Origin: Streptomyces qaidamensis
Lineage (GTDB): Bacteria; Actinomycetota; Actinomycetes; Streptomycetales; Streptomycetaceae
Direction: 5' to 3'
NCBI RefSeq assembly: GCF_001611795.1
Contig: NZ_CP015098.1
Coordinates: forward strand, 1,922,001 to 1,986,000
DNA: 64,000 nt
Shown: positions 16,099-25,088 of the stretch, one piece after another
How positions within the stretch are numbered: position 1 is the stretch's first letter
Layout of the letters: every line of letters starts with the position of its first letter
Notes under the pieces: generated by a model
What the model was told of the DNA's origin: nothing
The model's database searches: none
Seen by the model: the letters and a program-made list of their open reading frames with translations, nothing else
Made by a program: the position numbers and the translations under genes

Positions 16099-17043
16099 TC
16101 AGGCGCGCTCGCCCTCCCAGTCCACCGTCACGACGATCTTGCCGCGGGTGCGGCCTTCCTGGTTCAGCCGGTGCGCGTCCGCCGCCCGCTCCAGGGGGAA
16201 CGTCGCGTCGACGTGCACGCTCACCACGCCCTGCTCCGCGAGGTCGGCCAGACGCTGGAGGTCCTGAGCGTCGGGACGGACGAAGTAGTAGCGGCCGCCG
16301 TATTCCACGACGTCGTTGTCGGCGATCGACACCAGGCGGCCCTCGGGGGCCAGCAGGTTCGCCGACACCTTCAGCGCGTCGCCGCCGACGGTGTCGAACA
16401 CGGCGTCCACGCCCTCCGGAGCCAGTCCGCGCACCCGCTCGCCCAGGCCCTCGCCGTACACCACCGGCTCCCCGCCGAGGCCCCGTACGAAGTCGTGGTT
16501 GGACTCGCTCGCCGTACCGATCACCCGGGCGCCGAGGTGGACGCCGAGCTGCACGGCGATCGAACCGACACCCCCGGCCGCGGCGTGCACCAGGACGGTC
16601 TCGCCCCGCTTCACCTGGAGCACGTTGATCAGCACCTGGTAGGCGGTGAGCCCGACCAGCGGCAGCCCGGCCGCCTCCTCGAAGGAGAGGTTGCGCGGCT
16701 TGCGCGCGAGGGTGCGCAGGGGCGCGGCCACGTACTCGGCGAAGGTGCCGCGGGAGAGGAAGTCCTCGCGCACGTACCCGATGACCTCGTCCCCGACGTC
16801 GAACTCCGAGACGGCCACGCCGGGCCGTACGACGACGCCCGAGACGTCCCAGCCGGGCACCACGGGGAACACGGGGGCGAGGATCCCGTCGAGGTATCCC
16901 TCACGGGCCTTCCAGTCGACGGGGTTCACGGACGCCGCCCGCACCTTCACCAGCACCGCGTCGGGGCCGACCTTCGGTTCGCGGACCTCCCCGAACGCCA
17001 GCACCTCGGGTCCGCCGTAGCGTGAGTAGCTGATGGCCTTCAT
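16099..17043 (-). CDS. NADP-dependent quinone reductase-like oxidoreductase (zinc-free MDR)
   Basis: 314 aa, ATG at 17041-17043. Medium-chain reductase of the QOR type: ASVNPVDWKAREG, VPGWDVSGVV and the nucleotide motif HAAAGGVGSIAVQLG. No zinc-binding cysteines. Such enzymes reduce quinones or alpha,beta-unsaturated carbonyls with NADPH. It is divergent from the phosphotransferase/acyl-CoA dehydrogenase unit, with about 200 bp between them carrying a TetR-type operator. Confidence 0.88.
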   Translation of the reverse strand: MKAISYSRYGGPEVLAFGEVREPKVGPDAVLVKVRAASVNPVDWKAREGYLDGILAPVFPVVPGWDVSGVVVRPGVAVSEFDVGDEVIGYVREDFLSRGTFAEYVAAPLRTLARKPRNLSFEEAAGLPLVGLTAYQVLINVLQVKRGETVLVHAAAGGVGSIAVQLGVHLGARVIGTASESNHDFVRGLGGEPVVYGEGLGERVRGLAPEGVDAVFDTVGGDALKVSANLLAPEGRLVSIADNDVVEYGGRYYFVRPDAQDLQRLADLAEQGVVSVHVDATFPLERAADAHRLNQEGRTRGKIVVTVDWEGERA

Positions 17044-17184
17044 GGGTCCGACCTTCCGGGCTCGTCGCACGGCACGCAAGCCGGATGGCCTGAACGAACC
17101 GGCCGGAAACCTCCCCACCGCCTCGCAGGGAGCGTCGTCGGCCTATCGTGGCTCCGATCACGTTTCGGTCCCGCTCTGGACGAC

Positions 17185-17202
17185 ATACCGACCGGTCGGC
17201 AT
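17185..17202. promoter_or_regulatory. TetR-type palindromic operator, ACCGACCGGT family (site A)
   Basis: The 18-mer ATACCGACCGGTCGGCAT is palindromic except at one symmetric pair. It lies 41 bp upstream of the phosphotransferase start, between divergent genes. Closely related sequences occur at 23745-23760, 50161-50178 and, more weakly, 38503-38518. The likely binder is the TetR protein encoded at 20653-21246, whose operon carries site B. Confidence 0.65.
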
Positions 17203-17243
17203 CATGAGTCGGGAACTGTCCACCCTGCCCGTAGGAGCGACGC

Positions 17244-18278
17244 ATGAGCCCCGACCATCCGCCCGGACTGGATCTCGACCGGTTGCGCGGTCTGCTCGAC
17301 CGCGAGCGGCCAGGCCTGGTGAACGGCCCGCTGTCCGGCCGGCTGATCGAGGGCGGACGGTCGAACCTCACCTACGCGGTCTCCGACGGCGCCTCCCGGT
17401 GGGTCGTGCGCCGGCCCCCGCTCGGTCATGTCCTGGCCACCGCGCACGACATGAAGCGCGAGCACCGGGTGATCAGCGCGCTGCACCCGACGGCCGTACC
17501 CGTGCCGGAACCGGTGCTGCTGTGCGAGGACGAGGAGGTGCTCGGGTCGCCCTTCTACGTCATGGAGTTCGTCGACGGCACCCCCTACCGCACCGCCGAC
17601 CAGCTCGTCCCGCTCGGTCCGGAGCGGACCCGGGGCGCGGTGCTGAACCTGGTCGACACGCTGGTGGAGCTGCACGCGGTCGACCCGGGCGAGGTGGGCC
17701 TGGCGGACTTCGGCCGGCCCGAGGGCTTCCTGGACCGGCAGCTGCGGCGCTGGGGCAAGCAGCTGGACGCCTCGCGCAACCGCGACCTGGACGGCATCGA
17801 CGAGCTGCACGCGGCCCTCGGGCGCGAGCTGCCCGGCTCCCCCGCCCCGGCCGTCGTGCACGGCGACTACCGGCTGGACAACGTGCTGATCGGCGAGGAC
17901 GACTCGATCCGGGCGATCCTCGACTGGGAGATGTCGACGCTGGGCGACCCGCTCACCGACCTGGGCCTGCTGGTGATGTACAGCATGCCGCTCGGCATGC
18001 CCGAGTCCCCCGTCTCCACGACCGCCGAGGCCCCCGGGCATCCGGCGCCGTCGGAACTCATCGAGCGGTACGCCGCGCGCTCCGGGCGCGACGTCTCCGC
18101 GGTCTCCTGGTACACGGCGTTCGCCTGGTTCAAGCTCGCCGTGATCCTCGAGGGCATCCACTACCGCTACACGCTGGGCCAGACGGTCGGGCGCGGCTTC
18201 GACCGCATCGGCGACCTCGTCCCCGTCTTCGTCCGGCACGGACTGACCACGCTCCACGAAGGCCTCCAGGAGGGCTGA
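17244..18278 (+). CDS. Aminoglycoside-phosphotransferase-fold kinase (ACAD10/11-like)
   Basis: 344 aa, with GTAGGAG just upstream of the ATG. APH kinase fold: catalytic loop HGDYRLDN at 206-213 (Asp208) and the metal motif DWE at 227-229. Proteins of this type next to, or fused with, acyl-CoA dehydrogenases (human ACAD10/ACAD11) phosphorylate 4-hydroxy acids during their breakdown. Here the acyl-CoA dehydrogenase gene starts 5 bp after the stop, so a joint role in hydroxy-acyl-CoA catabolism is likely. The operator upstream ties it to fatty acid regulation. Confidence 0.88.
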   Translation: MSPDHPPGLDLDRLRGLLDRERPGLVNGPLSGRLIEGGRSNLTYAVSDGASRWVVRRPPLGHVLATAHDMKREHRVISALHPTAVPVPEPVLLCEDEEVLGSPFYVMEFVDGTPYRTADQLVPLGPERTRGAVLNLVDTLVELHAVDPGEVGLADFGRPEGFLDRQLRRWGKQLDASRNRDLDGIDELHAALGRELPGSPAPAVVHGDYRLDNVLIGEDDSIRAILDWEMSTLGDPLTDLGLLVMYSMPLGMPESPVSTTAEAPGHPAPSELIERYAARSGRDVSAVSWYTAFAWFKLAVILEGIHYRYTLGQTVGRGFDRIGDLVPVFVRHGLTTLHEGLQEG

Positions 18279-18283
18279 TCCAG

Positions 18284-19498
18284 ATGGACTTCGCTTTCGA
18301 CGCGCGCACCGAAGAGCTGCGCGCCAAGCTCCTCGCCTTCATGGACGAGTACGTCTACCCGGCCGAGGCGGTCGCGCACGAGCAGCGCGAGCGGCTGGCG
18401 TCGCCCTGGGAGACCGTGCCCGTGGTGGAGGAGCTCAAGGCAGAGGCACGCCGGCAGGGCCTGTGGAACCTCTTCCTGCCGGACTCCGAGTACGGGGCGG
18501 GGCTGACGAACCTCCAGTACGCGCCGCTCGCCGAGATCATGGGCCGCTCCCCGCAGCTGGCGCCGACGGTGACGAACTGCGCGGCGCCCGACACCGGGAA
18601 CATGGAGGTGCTCACCCAGTTCGGCGACGAGCGGCAGCAGAAGCAGTGGCTTGAGCCGCTGCTGGCCGGGGAGATCCGCTCGGCGTTCGCGATGACCGAG
18701 CCGGACGTGGCCTCTTCGGACGCCACCAACATCACCACGCACATCGAGCGGGACGGCGACGAGTACGTCATCACCGGCCGCAAGTGGTACATCTCCGGGG
18801 CGATGCACCCCGACTGCAAGATCTTCATCGTGATGGGCAAGACCGACCCGGACGGGGAGGACATCCGCCGCCAGCAGTCGATGGTGCTGGTGCCGCGCGA
18901 CACCCCGGGCGTCACCGTCAAGCGGGCCATGCAGGTGTTCGGGTACGAGGACCACTACCACGGTGGTCACGCCGAGGTGATCTTCGACCACGCGCGCGTG
19001 CCGGTGTCGAACCTGGTCGGTGAGGATGGTGGCGGTTTCGCCATCGCGCAGGCGCGGCTCGGCCCCGGGCGGATCCACCACTGCATGCGGCTGATCGGCA
19101 TGGCGGAGCGGGCGATCGAGCTCATGTGCCGGCGGGCGGTGTCCCGGAACGCGTTCGGGAAGTCGCTGGCGCAGCAAGGCGTGGTGCACAACTGGATCGC
19201 GGACGCGCGGGTGACGGTGGAGCAGCTTCGGCTCCTGGTGCTGAAGACCGCGTGGCTGATGGACACGGTGGGGAACCGGGGCGCGCACACCGAGATCCAG
19301 TCGATCAAGATCGCCACGCCACGGGCGGTGGTGGACATCCTCGACCGGGCGATCCAGCTGCACGGCGCCGGCGGAGTGAGCCAGGACTTCCCGCTGGCGG
19401 AGCTGTACGCCGGGGCGCGGACGCTGATGATCGCGGACGGGCCGGACGAGGTGCACCAGCGGTCGCTGGCGCGACGGGAGTTGAAGCGGTACCTGTGA
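18284..19498 (+). CDS. Acyl-CoA dehydrogenase (ACAD10/11-like)
   Basis: 404 aa. N-terminal helical domain, the FAMTEPDVASSDATNI flavin/substrate loop, the beta domain (GRKWYISGAMHPDCK) and the C-terminal domain with RNAFGKSLAQQGVVHNWIAD and LHGAGGVSQDFPLA. These residues place it with the ACAD11-type long dehydrogenases. It oxidises acyl-CoA to 2-enoyl-CoA with FAD and an electron-transfer flavoprotein. It is coupled with the upstream kinase and followed by a terminator. Confidence 0.93.
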   Translation: MDFAFDARTEELRAKLLAFMDEYVYPAEAVAHEQRERLASPWETVPVVEELKAEARRQGLWNLFLPDSEYGAGLTNLQYAPLAEIMGRSPQLAPTVTNCAAPDTGNMEVLTQFGDERQQKQWLEPLLAGEIRSAFAMTEPDVASSDATNITTHIERDGDEYVITGRKWYISGAMHPDCKIFIVMGKTDPDGEDIRRQQSMVLVPRDTPGVTVKRAMQVFGYEDHYHGGHAEVIFDHARVPVSNLVGEDGGGFAIAQARLGPGRIHHCMRLIGMAERAIELMCRRAVSRNAFGKSLAQQGVVHNWIADARVTVEQLRLLVLKTAWLMDTVGNRGAHTEIQSIKIATPRAVVDILDRAIQLHGAGGVSQDFPLAELYAGARTLMIADGPDEVHQRSLARRELKRYL

Positions 19499-19506
19499 TG
19501 CGGTGC

Positions 19507-19536
19507 GGGCGGTGGGGGTGTTCGCCCCCGCCGCCC
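19507..19536 (+). terminator. Terminator of the kinase/acyl-CoA dehydrogenase unit
   Basis: A 12-bp stem (19507-19518 with 19525-19536, one G-T pair) with the 6-nt loop TGTTCG, 8 nt after the dehydrogenase stop. Confidence 0.75.
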
Positions 19537-19841
19537 CGGCTGCCCCCGCTGCCCGCGCCGCCCACGCGTTCCGGTGGGCGGACGGCCGCCCCGGGTTGTG
19601 GGCGGGATGTGAAACTTCGCATGGTCTCGTGACCGGCCATCGGGGCAGGGAGCCGTTTTCGGGGGTGGCCGGCCCGGGAATCGTCCTTCTCCGCACCCCG
19701 GGCAAGGCCGGTGGTTGCACCGCACACCCGGTCTGCGGGACCGTGCAGCGAGAACAGTCCCGTCTTCGCACAGTGAGGTGTGGGTCGCGCGTAGGGGCCC
19801 CGTACCTGACTTCTTCCCCGGCCAGGCCCCGCACCGGTGCG
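19537..19841. other. 305-bp region before the PAS-domain gene, no gene seen
   Basis: The open frame of the PAS gene extends back through here, but the translation is Ala/Gly/Arg-rich low-complexity sequence without homologous character and it begins just after a terminator, so it is treated as noncoding leader. A promoter for the PAS gene must lie here; no consensus hexamers could be assigned. Confidence 0.4.
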
Positions 19842-20714
19842 GTGAGCACGGTGAGCGTCGCCTCCGCCCCCTGCCCGGTGGTGGTCCTGGACGCGGACGG
19901 GCACATCGCGGAGCTCAACGACGCGGCCGGTGCCCTGCTGCCCGCCGCCCGCCTCGGGCAGCCGCTGTCGTCCCCGGCCTGGCTCGCCGCCGCTGACCGG
20001 ACCCGGCCCGTCCCGGTCAGCGGGGAGGTGGCCGACCGGTCGTTCTCGGCGCGGCCGTCCGTCCTGGCGGCCGGGACCCCGGTCATGGCCGGCGGCCTCG
20101 CCTTTGGTGCCGACGGCCGCTACGCCCGCCTGCTGGGGGCCGACGCAGGCGGGGCGGGGGACCGGCTCGCGGCCGGTCCGCCGGCCCGGCCGGGCCCAGC
20201 CCATCAGGCGATCGACGGTCTGCCGCATCGGGGCGACCAGGAGTACACACTGGTCGCCAGGTCCTCCACCCGGCTGGTGCGGGACACCTTCCAGCGCCTG
20301 GAGCGGCACATTCCCGCGCTGCGGGCCTACAGCGACGAGCAGCGCGAGCGCACCGCCGAGGACATCGCCCACATCGTGGGCTTCCTGACGGCCGCCCTGT
20401 ACGTCGACGCCGACGACGTCTTCACCGGCTTCCTCGTGTGGACCACCGAGGTGCTCACCGCCCGCCGGGTGCCGGCGCGCTCGCTGCCGCCGTGCCTGGA
20501 CCTGCTGGAGGAGCAGCTGCACGACTTCCCGCGCGCCCGCCGGATCCCCGACGCCGGGCGTACGGCGCTCGCCTCCTGCCCCTGCCCCCGAGACGCCGGA
20601 CGAACCCGTGACCGGCGGTCCGGGCCGCCCGGTACCGAGGAGGGGGCGGCCGCTACGGGCGCAGGGCGCGCAGCAGTAGGTCGGCCAGGTGGTCCGCGAC
20701 CTGCTGGGGCGTGA
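19842..20714 (+). CDS. PAS-domain sensory/regulatory protein with a C-terminal helical domain
   Basis: 290 aa from GTG 19842 (a second GTG at 19851 is possible). An N-terminal PAS-like segment (PVVVLDADGHIAELNDAAG) is followed by a variable region and then a helical domain of about 90 residues (RDTFQRLERHIPALRAYSD, EDIAHIVGFLTAALYVDAD). The helical domain resembles sensory domains of Streptomyces PAS proteins, but I cannot name its ligand. No DNA-binding or kinase domain is visible. The last 62 bp are antisense to the 3' end of the TetR gene on the other strand, so the C-terminus is Arg/Gly/Ala-rich and may not be functional. Confidence 0.65.
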   Translation: MSTVSVASAPCPVVVLDADGHIAELNDAAGALLPAARLGQPLSSPAWLAAADRTRPVPVSGEVADRSFSARPSVLAAGTPVMAGGLAFGADGRYARLLGADAGGAGDRLAAGPPARPGPAHQAIDGLPHRGDQEYTLVARSSTRLVRDTFQRLERHIPALRAYSDEQRERTAEDIAHIVGFLTAALYVDADDVFTGFLVWTTEVLTARRVPARSLPPCLDLLEEQLHDFPRARRIPDAGRTALASCPCPRDAGRTRDRRSGPPGTEEGAAATGAGRAAVGRPGGPRPAGA

Positions 20715-21246
20715 GGGGGCCGTCGGGGCGGTACCACGTCGACAGGTGGTGGACCGAGCCGAAGTGGTAGTCGACCACGAGGTCCGCCGGAGTCGCCCGG
20801 GAGAAGACGCCCGACTCCTGGCCCTCCTCCACGAGCGCGCGGAAGCGCTCGTGGTAGCGGCGGCGTTCGGCGCGGACCTGCTTGTCCTTCTCGGGGCTGA
20901 GGTGGTGCATCGAACGCCAGAAGATCATGGCGTCGTCGAGGTTCTCGATGGTCGTCACCACGACGTCCGCTGCGGCGTGCCGCAGCCGCTTCTCGACCGG
21001 CTGGTCGGCACCGGCCACGGCGTCCAGCCGCTCCTGCTGGATGCGCAGCACGCGCGCGTACACCTCGTGCAGCAGGTCGTCCTTGGATCCGAAGTAGTGG
21101 TACAGCGCTCCCTTGGTGACGCCGGCCGCCTCGACGATCTCCTGCACCGAGGTACGGTCGTAGCCCTGCTCGGCGAAGAGCCGGGTGGCGGCGGCGAGGA
21201 GCCGCTGAGGCACGGGCGTGCCGTCCGAGTCCGTGGTCCTGGGCAC
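20653..21246 (-). CDS. TetR-family regulator of acyl-CoA metabolism
   Basis: 197 aa, GTG start at 21246. N-terminal helix-turn-helix (FAEQGYDRTSVQEIVEAAGV, then TKGALYHYFGSKDDLL) and a ligand domain with YHFGSVHHLSTWYRPDGPLT. It is the third gene of an SDR-ligase-tetR operon, 28 bp after the ligase. The palindrome upstream of that operon (23745-23760) and the matching one before the kinase/ACAD unit (17185-17202) are its most likely targets; the ligand is probably an acyl-CoA. Confidence 0.87.
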   Translation of the reverse strand: MPRTTDSDGTPVPQRLLAAATRLFAEQGYDRTSVQEIVEAAGVTKGALYHYFGSKDDLLHEVYARVLRIQQERLDAVAGADQPVEKRLRHAAADVVVTTIENLDDAMIFWRSMHHLSPEKDKQVRAERRRYHERFRALVEEGQESGVFSRATPADLVVDYHFGSVHHLSTWYRPDGPLTPQQVADHLADLLLRALRP

Positions 21247-21274
21247 TGCCGCCACCTGCCTTTCCGTTCTGTTG

Positions 21275-22939
21275 TCAGTCGCCGTGCGTACGGGAACGAA
21301 GTTCCCGTCGGAGGATCTTCCCACTGGCCGTTTTCGGCAAGTCCGGCAGGATCTCCACCTGACGCGGATATTTGTAGGCGGCCAGTCTCTCCTTGCAGTA
21401 GGCGGCGAGTGCATCCGGGTCCGTGTCGGCGTCCGGCCGCAGGCTGATGTAGGCCTTGACCGTCTCCCCGCGATACCCGTCGGGCACCCCCACGACGGCG
21501 GCCTCGCGTACCGCCGGGTGCGTGTAGAGGACGTCCTCGACCTCGCGCGGCCACACCTTGAAGCCGGACGCGTTGATCATGTCCTTCTTGCGGTCGACGA
21601 CGTAGAGCCAGCCCTGCTCGTCCATGAAGCCGATGTCGCCGGTGCGCAGTTCGGTGCCGGGGAACGTGGCGGCGGTGGCGTCGGGGCGGCGCCAGTAGCC
21701 GGGCACGACCTGCGGGCCGGCGACGACGATCTCGCCCTGCTCGCCGAAGGGCACCTCCGCGCCGGCGTCGTCGACGATCCGCACGACCGTGTCGGGGCCG
21801 GGCAGTCCCACGGCGAGGGTCCCGGACTCGGGGTCGACCGGCGCCTCCAGATGGGGCGGCACCGAGGCGCAGGGCGCGGTGCACTCGGTCAGCCCGTAGC
21901 CGTTGCGAATGTACGGTCCGAAACCGGCCCGGAACTTCTCCACCAGTGCGGGCGGCAGCGGGGCGCCGCCGGAGGAGATCACCCGGAAGGAGGAGAAGTG
22001 GTCGCGGGTGACGGAGGGGTGGGCCGCCAGCGCCATGAAGGCCGTGGACGGACCGACGGTGTAGTGCGGGCGGTGCTCGGCGAACGCGTCCAGCACGACG
22101 CCCGACTCGAAGCGGTAGGCCAGCACGAGGGTGCCCGCGCTGTTCAGGCAGGCTCCGAGCTGGCAGACCATGCCGGTGATGTGGAACAGCGGCGCCAGCG
22201 CGAAGTACACCGGCCGCTCGGGCAGTCCGAGCCCGGTCCGCTGGCGCTCGGCGTTGTACATGATGTTGCCGTGCGTGTTGGTGGCGCCCTTGGGCGTGCC
22301 GCTCGTGCCCGAGGTGTAGCTGATCAGCGCGACCTCGGCAGGGTCGAGGTCCCGGTCCTCGGGCGCCTGGTGTCCGGCCCGCGCGACGGTTGTCAGGTCG
22401 TCGGCGTCCGGGGCCTGCGGCAGGCGTTCGAAGGTGAGCACGCGCGTGTCGCCGCGGCTCTGGAAGTCCAGTTCGCACCCGGTGAGCACGATCCGCACGG
22501 GCGAGTCCGCCGCCGTCTCGCGCAGATACGACTCCCAGGCCCGGTCCGAGCAGATGAGCGCGGCGACCTCTCCGTCGCGCAGGACGTGGGCCACCTCGCC
22601 CGACTTGTACATGGGATTGACGGGCACGACGACCGCGCCCGCCTTCCACGCGCCCAGCAGGGCGAGCACGAAGTGCGGGGAGTTCTGCAGTAGTACCGCG
22701 ACCCGGTCGCCGCGCCGGAGGCCGCGGGCCGCCAGGTGCCCGGCGACGGAGTCGCTGAGCTCGTCGGCCTCCCGGTAGGTCAGCCGGCCGTCGAAGTAGG
22801 CCAGGAAGTCGCTGTCGGGCGTCTCGGCCACGGCGGCGCGCAGGGCGTGCACGAGGGAGGCGGCCGGGCTGATCGCGCCCTTCTGGGCGTCGCTGAGCAG
22901 GCCGAGCCAGGGCTTGGCCGCGTAACGGGACTCGGTCAC
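21275..22939 (-). CDS. Acyl-CoA synthetase (AMP-forming)
   Basis: 554 aa. ANL-superfamily ligase: phosphate-binding loop YTSGTSGTPKG at 208-218, NGYGLTECTAP, the hinge VVDRKKDMINASGFKVWP, and the catalytic lysine in KTASGKILRREL. It activates a carboxylic acid to acyl-AMP and then acyl-CoA. The GTG at 22939 overlaps the SDR stop (GTGA) and has GAGGAGG upstream. The operon partners SDR and TetR and the shared operator with an ACAD unit point to fatty or aryl acid catabolism. Confidence 0.93.
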   Translation of the reverse strand: MTESRYAAKPWLGLLSDAQKGAISPAASLVHALRAAVAETPDSDFLAYFDGRLTYREADELSDSVAGHLAARGLRRGDRVAVLLQNSPHFVLALLGAWKAGAVVVPVNPMYKSGEVAHVLRDGEVAALICSDRAWESYLRETAADSPVRIVLTGCELDFQSRGDTRVLTFERLPQAPDADDLTTVARAGHQAPEDRDLDPAEVALISYTSGTSGTPKGATNTHGNIMYNAERQRTGLGLPERPVYFALAPLFHITGMVCQLGACLNSAGTLVLAYRFESGVVLDAFAEHRPHYTVGPSTAFMALAAHPSVTRDHFSSFRVISSGGAPLPPALVEKFRAGFGPYIRNGYGLTECTAPCASVPPHLEAPVDPESGTLAVGLPGPDTVVRIVDDAGAEVPFGEQGEIVVAGPQVVPGYWRRPDATAATFPGTELRTGDIGFMDEQGWLYVVDRKKDMINASGFKVWPREVEDVLYTHPAVREAAVVGVPDGYRGETVKAYISLRPDADTDPDALAAYCKERLAAYKYPRQVEILPDLPKTASGKILRRELRSRTHGD

Positions 22940-23709
22940 CGGGCCTCCTCCCACTGCTGCTGGATGCGGTTCATGCCGGACAGCCAGCGGTCGGGATCAC
23001 CGGCCCGGGCCTGGTGGTAGGCGGCGACCTCGGGGTGCGGCAGGATCAGGAACCGGTCCTCCTCGATGCCCTGGAGCAGGGCGTCCGCGACGGCCTCCGG
23101 CTCGATGGCGGTCGGCTGGAGCACCAGGTCGCCCGCGCTGCCGGTGGCGGCCAGCATGTCGGTGCGCACGCCCTGCGGGCAGATCGCGTGGACCTTCACG
23201 CCCCGGTGCCGGTAGGTCAGGGACAGCCACTCGGCGAAGGCGAGCGCGCCGTGCTTGGTGACGGCGTAGGGCGCCGCCCCGATCATGGTGAGCAGCCCGG
23301 CGGCGGACACGGTGGAGACGAACCGGCCGCTGCCGCGCTCCAGCCAGGCGGGCAGCAGGGCGTGGGCGGCCCGGACGTGTGCCATCACGTTCACGTCCCA
23401 GGAGGCGGCCCAGGCCGTCTCGTCCAGCGGCCCGCCGGCCGTCCCGCCCTCGAAGGCGACACCGGCGTTGGCGCAGTAGACGTCGACGGTGCCGCCGAGT
23501 GCGTCCCGGGCGTCATCGACGATCGCGGAGGCGTCGCCGGGCAGGGCGATGCCGTCGATCTCGTCCGCGACGCCCTTGGCCCGCCCGGAGTCCAGGTCGT
23601 TCACCACGACCCGGGCGCCTTCCGCGGCGAAGCGCCGGGCGAGCGCGGCCCCGATCCCGCCTCCGGCCCCCGTGACAACGACTCCGGCCCCTTGAAAGGC
23701 TCCCACCAT
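22936..23709 (-). CDS. Short-chain dehydrogenase/reductase
   Basis: 257 aa. TGAGGGIG at 13-20, NAG at 81-83, catalytic Ser135, Tyr148 and Lys152 (YAVTK). Asp38 at the end of strand 2 (VVVNDLD) favours NAD. The ATG at 23709 follows GAGGAGA. First gene of the SDR-ligase-tetR operon; likely a 3-hydroxyacyl-CoA or hydroxy-acid dehydrogenase, by context only. Confidence 0.92.
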   Translation of the reverse strand: MVGAFQGAGVVVTGAGGGIGAALARRFAAEGARVVVNDLDSGRAKGVADEIDGIALPGDASAIVDDARDALGGTVDVYCANAGVAFEGGTAGGPLDETAWAASWDVNVMAHVRAAHALLPAWLERGSGRFVSTVSAAGLLTMIGAAPYAVTKHGALAFAEWLSLTYRHRGVKVHAICPQGVRTDMLAATGSAGDLVLQPTAIEPEAVADALLQGIEEDRFLILPHPEVAAYHQARAGDPDRWLSGMNRIQQQWEEAR

Positions 23710-23744
23710 CGGTCTCCTCATTCGCGGATCGGCTACGGCGCCAG

Positions 23745-23760
23745 ACTAACCGGTCGGTAT
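23745..23760. promoter_or_regulatory. TetR-type operator, ACCGACCGGT family (site B)
   Basis: ACTAACCGGTCGGTAT (plus strand), whose complement ATACCGACCGGTTAGT matches site A at 17185-17202 in 12 of the first 13 positions. It lies 36 bp upstream of the SDR start, in the promoter region of the operon that encodes the TetR regulator, as expected for autoregulation. Confidence 0.65.
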
Positions 23761-23792
23761 GTTTCAAGGAAGGGGCAATCGCAACAGGCCTT

Positions 23793-23825
23793 AGGGGCGC
23801 GGGGAACTGCGCGATCGGCCACCAC
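23793..23825 (+). repeat. Dispersed Streptomyces intergenic repeat, copy 2
   Basis: Shares the core AGGGGCGCGGGGAACTGCGC with the minus-strand copy at 9304-9335, then diverges. Here it lies between divergent genes, so it is not simply a terminator element. Confidence 0.6.
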
Positions 23826-23858
23826 GTAGCGGCACAAACCGGATCACGGAGGCCACTC

Positions 23859-25088
23859 ATGCGCCCTTCCAGACGGACCTTACTCACAGCGGCCACTGCG
23901 GCAGCCGCATCGCTCACCCCCACCACCGCCGAAGCCCGGCGCCACCGGCGAACCGGCTTCGAGAACCTCGCCGCGTCCGGTTACGAACCCCTGCGCGGGC
24001 AGCGCATCGGCATCGTCACCAACCCCACCGGCATCACCCGCGACGCCCGGCACATCGTCGACGTCATGCACGCGGACACCCGAGTGGATCTGAGGGCCGT
24101 CTTCGGCCCCGAGCACGGCTTCCGCGGCACCGCCCAGGCCGGCGGTTCCGAGGGCCGTCACGACGACCCGGCGACCGGCCTGCCGGTCTACGACACGTAC
24201 CTCAAGAGCGGCCGGCCGCTCGCCGACGTCTTCACCGCGTCCGGCGTCGACACGGTCGTCTTCGACATCCAGGACGTCGGCGCCCGCTTCTACACGTACA
24301 TCTGGACGCTGTACGACTGCATGGAGGCAGCCCGGCTCGCCGGCAAGCGGTTCGTCGTGCTGGACCGGCCCAACCCGGTGACCGGCCGGGCGGCCCTCGG
24401 CCCGGTCCTGCACAAGGAGTTCGCCACCTTCGTCGGGCGGCAGCCCATCGCCCAGGCCCACGGGATGACCGTCGCCGAGCTGGCGCGGCTGTTCAACGGG
24501 GAGTTCCTGACCGAGCCCGTGCCGCTGGAGACCGTGCCGATGTCGGGCTGGAAACGGTCGGACTTCTACGACGCCTCCGGACTGCCCTGGGTGCCGCCGA
24601 GCCCCAACATGCCGACGCCGGAGACGGCCCTGGTGTACTCGGGGACGTGCCTGTTCGAGGGCACGAACCTGTCGGAGGGGCGCGGCACGACCCGGCCGTT
24701 CGAACTGCTGGGCGCGGAGGGCGTCGACCGGCGCTGGGCGGCCGCCGCGAACGAACTCGCCCTGCCCGGGGTGCGGTTCAGGGAGGCCTACTTCGCGCCC
24801 ACGTTCTCGAAGTTCCAGGGGAAGACGGTCGGCGGTGTGCAGGTGCATGTGCACGACCGGGCCGCGTTCGATCCGGTCCGCACGGGGATCGCCCTGCTCG
24901 TCACCGCCAAGCGGGTCTGGAGCGGCTTCGCCTGGCGCCCGGACAACTGGATCGACAAGCTCACCGGCTCCGCGCGCGTGCGCACGATGATCGACGCGGG
25001 TGCGGACACCGACGAGGTGGTGGCCGGGTGGCAGGAGGACCTGGCGGCGTTCCGGAGGATGCGGCGGAAGTACCTCCACTACCGCTGA
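23859..25088 (+). CDS. Exo-beta-N-acetylmuramidase NamZ-like (DUF1343), Tat-exported
   Basis: 409 aa. An N-terminal export signal with a twin arginine (PSRRTLLTAATAAAAS). The DUF1343 domain then covers almost the whole protein: GIVTNPTGI, FGPEHGFRG, FDIQDVGARFYTYIWTL, LDRPNP, PPSPNMPT and EGTNLSEGRGTTRPFE. Members of this family (GH171, NamZ) remove N-acetylmuramic acid from the non-reducing end of peptidoglycan fragments. Role here: wall turnover or recycling outside the cell. It precedes a serine hydrolase gene and lies near a secreted penicillin acylase. Confidence 0.92.
   Translation: MRPSRRTLLTAATAAAASLTPTTAEARRHRRTGFENLAASGYEPLRGQRIGIVTNPTGITRDARHIVDVMHADTRVDLRAVFGPEHGFRGTAQAGGSEGRHDDPATGLPVYDTYLKSGRPLADVFTASGVDTVVFDIQDVGARFYTYIWTLYDCMEAARLAGKRFVVLDRPNPVTGRAALGPVLHKEFATFVGRQPIAQAHGMTVAELARLFNGEFLTEPVPLETVPMSGWKRSDFYDASGLPWVPPSPNMPTPETALVYSGTCLFEGTNLSEGRGTTRPFELLGAEGVDRRWAAAANELALPGVRFREAYFAPTFSKFQGKTVGGVQVHVHDRAAFDPVRTGIALLVTAKRVWSGFAWRPDNWIDKLTGSARVRTMIDAGADTDEVVAGWQEDLAAFRRMRRKYLHYR

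Noticed and set aside
17033-17243. N-terminal extension of the acyl-CoA dehydrogenase frame back through the kinase gene
   Set aside because: The frame is open by chance; the kinase is encoded in another frame with an intact catalytic loop, and the dehydrogenase has its own start at 18284.
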